From Mantis religiosa (Eukaryota; Arthropoda; Insecta; Mantodea; Mantidae): a stretch of 64,000 bases of DNA. Below the pieces are notes generated by a model. That model was not told the origin of the DNA. It was given only the letters and a program-made list of their open reading frames with translations, and searched no databases. Below, piece by piece: positions 60,703 to 64,000 of the stretch. Location of the stretch: contig CM060953.1 of the NCBI GenBank assembly GCA_030765055.1, positions 25,964,173-26,028,172 of the forward strand, given 5' to 3'. The position numbers were made by a program, and so were the translations under genes. Within the stretch, counting starts at the first letter, position 1; each line of letters starts with the position of its first letter.

Positions 60703-62251
60703 GGCTTCCACATCGACATTACCAGCGATATTAGTAGAATGCTTTCTTTCTTCTTTACATTACATTTAAAATAACAGCTGTCTGTACGCCAGTATCCATC
60801 TAAGTTGAAGAATTTATTTCGGAAGGATAATACATGACTGATAGGTGTAGTTTATACTGCGACCTACAAACAGAGGAGTTTGGCTAACACCCCCCTCCCC
60901 CGCTAAAAAAATTATTACCTATAGGCTACAGCTGGAAAGGTAGAACACATTCCCTTGCTTGAAGTCTATAGCCACTACTGTAAAATTCCTGAGCGAAAAA
61001 CGAACGACCCTTGCGATCAGGCAGCCCTCTAATGTCCAAGATGAATACTATTACCATGGAGTAAGCATCAACATAGCCCTGTTTCACTCAACGTAAAAGC
61101 GTGCCAATAGAACAAGGATGAAATAAAAGGAAACTAGGGAAAGGAAATCGTGATAGAAATCATCGGAGCATCCATCTACCGATGAGGAAAAACAACAGAG
61201 ACTCCAAGCTCAGAGTGACAATCGTAGATTGCACCCAGGACCTCCCGAATGCGAGTCTCACCTTACCACGGAGCGTACTCCATGAATTGACATAACTGAT
61301 ACAGAGGACAAATGAGGAGTATCGTAAGATGGAAAATAAAAGTGATTCAGTCAGGAAACTGCAGATACTTCTACCATCACCAACTGCTTATCCTATCTGA
61401 GGGTAAAACCCTCTGTGTATCAGTTTCTTCTTCTGTTTAAACAAATAATTTCAAGGTGAAAGAAAAATCTATTTATGTTTGCACTATGCAGTATATTTCA
61501 CTAGTTTTCAGTCCTTGATTTACCATTACGCTGAACAAATTTGATAGGACTAAGTGTGCGTGTGAAAAACGTGTTACCACATGAGGTGATGTAAAGTTCT
61601 GATTTGCGTGTGCACGTGCGAGTTTGGCGTTAAGTTCTAATGGTACAAACACATGCTTGGCTTTGTAGCCACAGTGTCTGGCCCTGCTATTGTATTTCAA
61701 GGTTGAGTACATTAGAGTGCGAAACAGAATAGTATTGAAATAAGGATAAAATGACATTCAGAAAATGTAACTGATGAAATTACGGAATATGGAATTTATC
61801 AGAATAATAAGTTCATAGTAATCCGAGAACGGGGAGGAAATTTTGATTCATAACAGATAAGTAACAAGAACGGGAATAAATATCCACCACCACATCGAAA
61901 ACAGTGAATAGTTGGAGTTATGTTAATTGGGATTTCATTTGTTTCTAACTGACCAAGCATATTTTTTCACTTGCTTCCAATTTGGCCACATAATGCAAGG
62001 CAGCAGCTGTCATGGCTGCCTTGAAGGATCTAATTAATATGGATAATGTGCAACGTCCGAGAATGAGCAAGTTAAAATTTAGCTAAGTATTAGTTTTCTT
62101 TCTCGTTCCCGAGAGATTGGAAAGCTTCTCGTTAATTGTGGAACCTCAACTTATAATATGGATATAAATTTTAACTTTTAAAAGGTATTCTGGTTAATGA
62201 ACACTTAGATTTAAACAAATACTTTGTGTTAATGGTATTCTTCAATTTCAG
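60703..62251. other. AT-rich non-coding stretch
   Basis: Nothing recognised. Confidence 0.35.
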
Positions 62252-62353
62252 GATTATAGCAGCGTCGCCGGTGTTCCACAGAAGATCTTTTACCACTCCC
62301 CAACAATTATACTCTCTTGGATCCGGAGGTGGTCTGATCCCAGGTACTCGCTT
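62252..62353 (+). other. Exon-like 102-bp segment of unknown gene
   Basis: It has acceptor ttcttcaatttcag and donor gtaagttt, is 34 codons long and is open in two frames. One frame gives FHRRSFTTPQQLYSLGSGGG. I recognise no family, and the minus strand is also open, so it is uncertain. Confidence 0.25.
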
Positions 62354-63269
62354 GTAAGTTTAGGATTGTAAGTGTTGCATACGAGGAGGTGAAATGGAAA
62401 TGTAAGGAAATAAAGTTCTGCTGACATGGAGGCATTTAAAAGCCATGATCTCGACCTTGGCATCCTAACAATCATCGTTTAGTCATTATACGCAGTACGC
62501 CTGTTCTCAACATCAGCAGCAGAAATATGGGTCAAAGCCAGATGATGCGTTCATAGAATTCGACATGTGACACCATCTCGTGGAGTACTTACATTCAAGT
62601 CTTATTAAATTATTATCGCCACTGTTTATATTCGAGCATTAAGAACCGAGAGCGAATGAAACACCCTGTTCTTGCAGTGAGGTGTGGAGAAAGTAACCGC
62701 CTGGATACTAGACTAGAACCAAAAGCTGTCAAAGGAAGCTTGCCCTTCATTGCTTATGCCAGATTGTTTTCTTTGCTTCCAATTTAACGTATTAGTTACC
62801 GAATTAGCCGTTTAGACACGCTCCATAACAATATAGCGACTTACATATGCCTCTTACAAATACTTTATATATTATTTAGAATAAATGTTGGAAGAAACTG
62901 TATACAATCAGTAGAGAAAGTCCAGATACCCAGAGCGTCAACATGTTGCGAACAAATATGTTTTAACGATACCTGTAAGCAATATATTTCTCATTAATAA
63001 TATTTCTCTAAAATGAATGATAATAATTATAAGATTAATTATAGAAAAACAGAAATTACCAAAATCGTTCATTAATACCATACAAGTTTTCTATTTACCT
63101 TAAGCTACTCTAAATGTTTTGGAAGTATTTTCATTAAACATTTCATTTTGGACAAAGTAACACGTAGCACACTCGGGATAGCAATTCGAAATTAGGAATT
63201 CAGCTGAAGAAACCTGGAACATATTTTGCTTTCCGATAATTTCAACCATGCTTCATCTCAAACCCTTAG

Positions 63270-64000
63270 TACGAGGGTGGTCTGAAAAGTTTCCGACCTA
63301 ATAAATGTACAAGACATTTTTACACATTTTTTTTTTCAACATAGTCTCCTTGTAACTCTACACACTTCTCCAAGCGATGCTCTCATCTCTGTAACCCGTC
63401 CAAATAGTACTCGGCGTTTTCAACATAGTCTCCTTGTAACTCTACACACTGCTCCCAACGATGCTCCCATCTTTGTAACCCGTCCAAATAGTACTCGGCG
63501 TTTTTCAACATAGTCTCCTTGTAACTCTACACACTTCTCCCAGCGATGCTCCCATCTCTGTAACCCGTCCAAATAGCACTCGGCGTTTTTCAACATAGTC
63601 TCCTTGTAACTCTACACACTTCTCTCAGCGATGCTCCCATCTCTGTAACTCGTCCAAATAGCACTCGGCGTTTTTCAACATAGTCTCCTTGTAACTCTAC
63701 GCACTTCTCCCAGCGATGTTCCCATCTCTGTAACTCGTCCAAATAGTACTTTGCGTTTCTCAACATAGTCTCCTTGTAGCTCTACAGACTTCTACTAGCA
63801 ATGCTCCCATCTCTGTAACCTGTCCAACTCGGCGGTTTTATCTGCTAAATAATTGCTCATGAAGGTGATTGGCTCTTCATTTAACGAAAATCTCTGTTCT
63901 CCGAGCGCAATTTCCAGATCAGGGAACAAAAAGAAGTCGCCTGGGGCTACATCTGGTCAAGCAGTTCAAATCGTAATTCGTGGATTGTCGCCATTGCAAT
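63270..64000 (-). pseudogene. Mariner element, C-terminal end of transposase, runs off window
   Basis: The left edge is a TA followed by cgagggtggtctgaaaagtt, a mariner terminal inverted repeat. On the minus strand the transposase reads TIHELRFELL, then DVAPGDFFLFPDLEIALGEQ (third catalytic Asp region with a small deletion before it), RFSLNEEPITFMSNYLADK, and the end motif LQRWEHRWEKCVELQGDYVE. That end motif occurs six times because of an 85-bp tandem array. Stops and the frame change per repeat make it non-functional. The 5' part lies beyond 64000. Confidence 0.85.
63337..63835. repeat. Six-copy 85-bp tandem repeat derived from mariner transposase
   Basis: Units start at 63337 (84 bp), 63421, 63506, 63591, 63676 and 63761, each beginning caacatagtctccttgta. 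The last unit lacks several bases near its end. Only the unit next to the element interior continues into the transposase gene. Confidence 0.95.

Noticed and set aside
62252..62475. Missing catalytic exon of rdgC on the minus strand
   Set aside because: The translation has no PPP motifs (GDxHG, GDxVDRG, GNHE, or the DLLWSDP context).

Overview
The window looks like one 64 kb piece of a large, repeat-rich insect genome. A cockroach or a relative is my guess, made from memory of similar tRNA-derived SINE sequences, and not proven here. It is AT-rich with long non-coding stretches. GT-AG introns, a tRNA gene with internal A and B boxes, poly(A)-tailed SINEs, LTR elements, Tc1/mariner, Tigger and hAT transposons and long (GA)n tracts all point to an animal. 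There are no operons, CRISPR arrays or bacterial features.

Host genes are few. Three exons of one gene lie on the minus strand (57436 down to 51088). Their splice phases are compatible, and they encode the end of the catalytic domain and the start of the EF-hand region of an rdgC/PPEF-type Ca2+-regulated serine/threonine phosphatase. The introns are full of transposon debris. A complete tRNA-Ala(CGC) gene lies at 46431-46502. No other host gene could be called with confidence.

Layout. 1-2580: 3' end of an errantivirus-like endogenous retrovirus, with a long open Env frame and a 3' LTR. 5.0-10 kb: SINEs, tRNA-like repeats, a DDE transposase scrap, a non-LTR retrotransposon tail and a GC-rich dispersed repeat. 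10.9-12.35 kb: (GA)n tract around a gap of exactly 1000 Ns. 14.8-16.7 kb: a second copy of the GC-rich repeat, a SINE, and a Tigger remnant carrying another SINE. 18.4-19.2 and 31.3-32.3 kb: two copies of an unexplained repeat of about 0.9 kb. 27.2-30.1 kb: a Penelope-like element (PLE) tail split by a young, internally deleted Ty3/gypsy element with about 98% identical LTRs. 34.8-35.2 kb: a solo LTR. 42.7-46.1 kb: a mariner remnant, an inverted pair of PLE tails and a hAT element with 8-bp target duplication. 51-57.4 kb: rdgC exons with intronic repeats, including a near-perfect palindrome and a retrotransposon RNase H pseudogene. 58.5-64 kb: another PLE tail, SINEs, and a mariner element whose 3' coding end has become a six-copy 85-bp tandem array.

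The most informative points are: the PLE copy at 58.6 kb acts as a paralogous empty site and gives the ATAT target duplication of the Ty3 insertion; the Ty3 element joins Gag directly to RNase H; the mariner tail is turning into a satellite; and two PLE-like inverted repeats carry hammerhead-like motifs.
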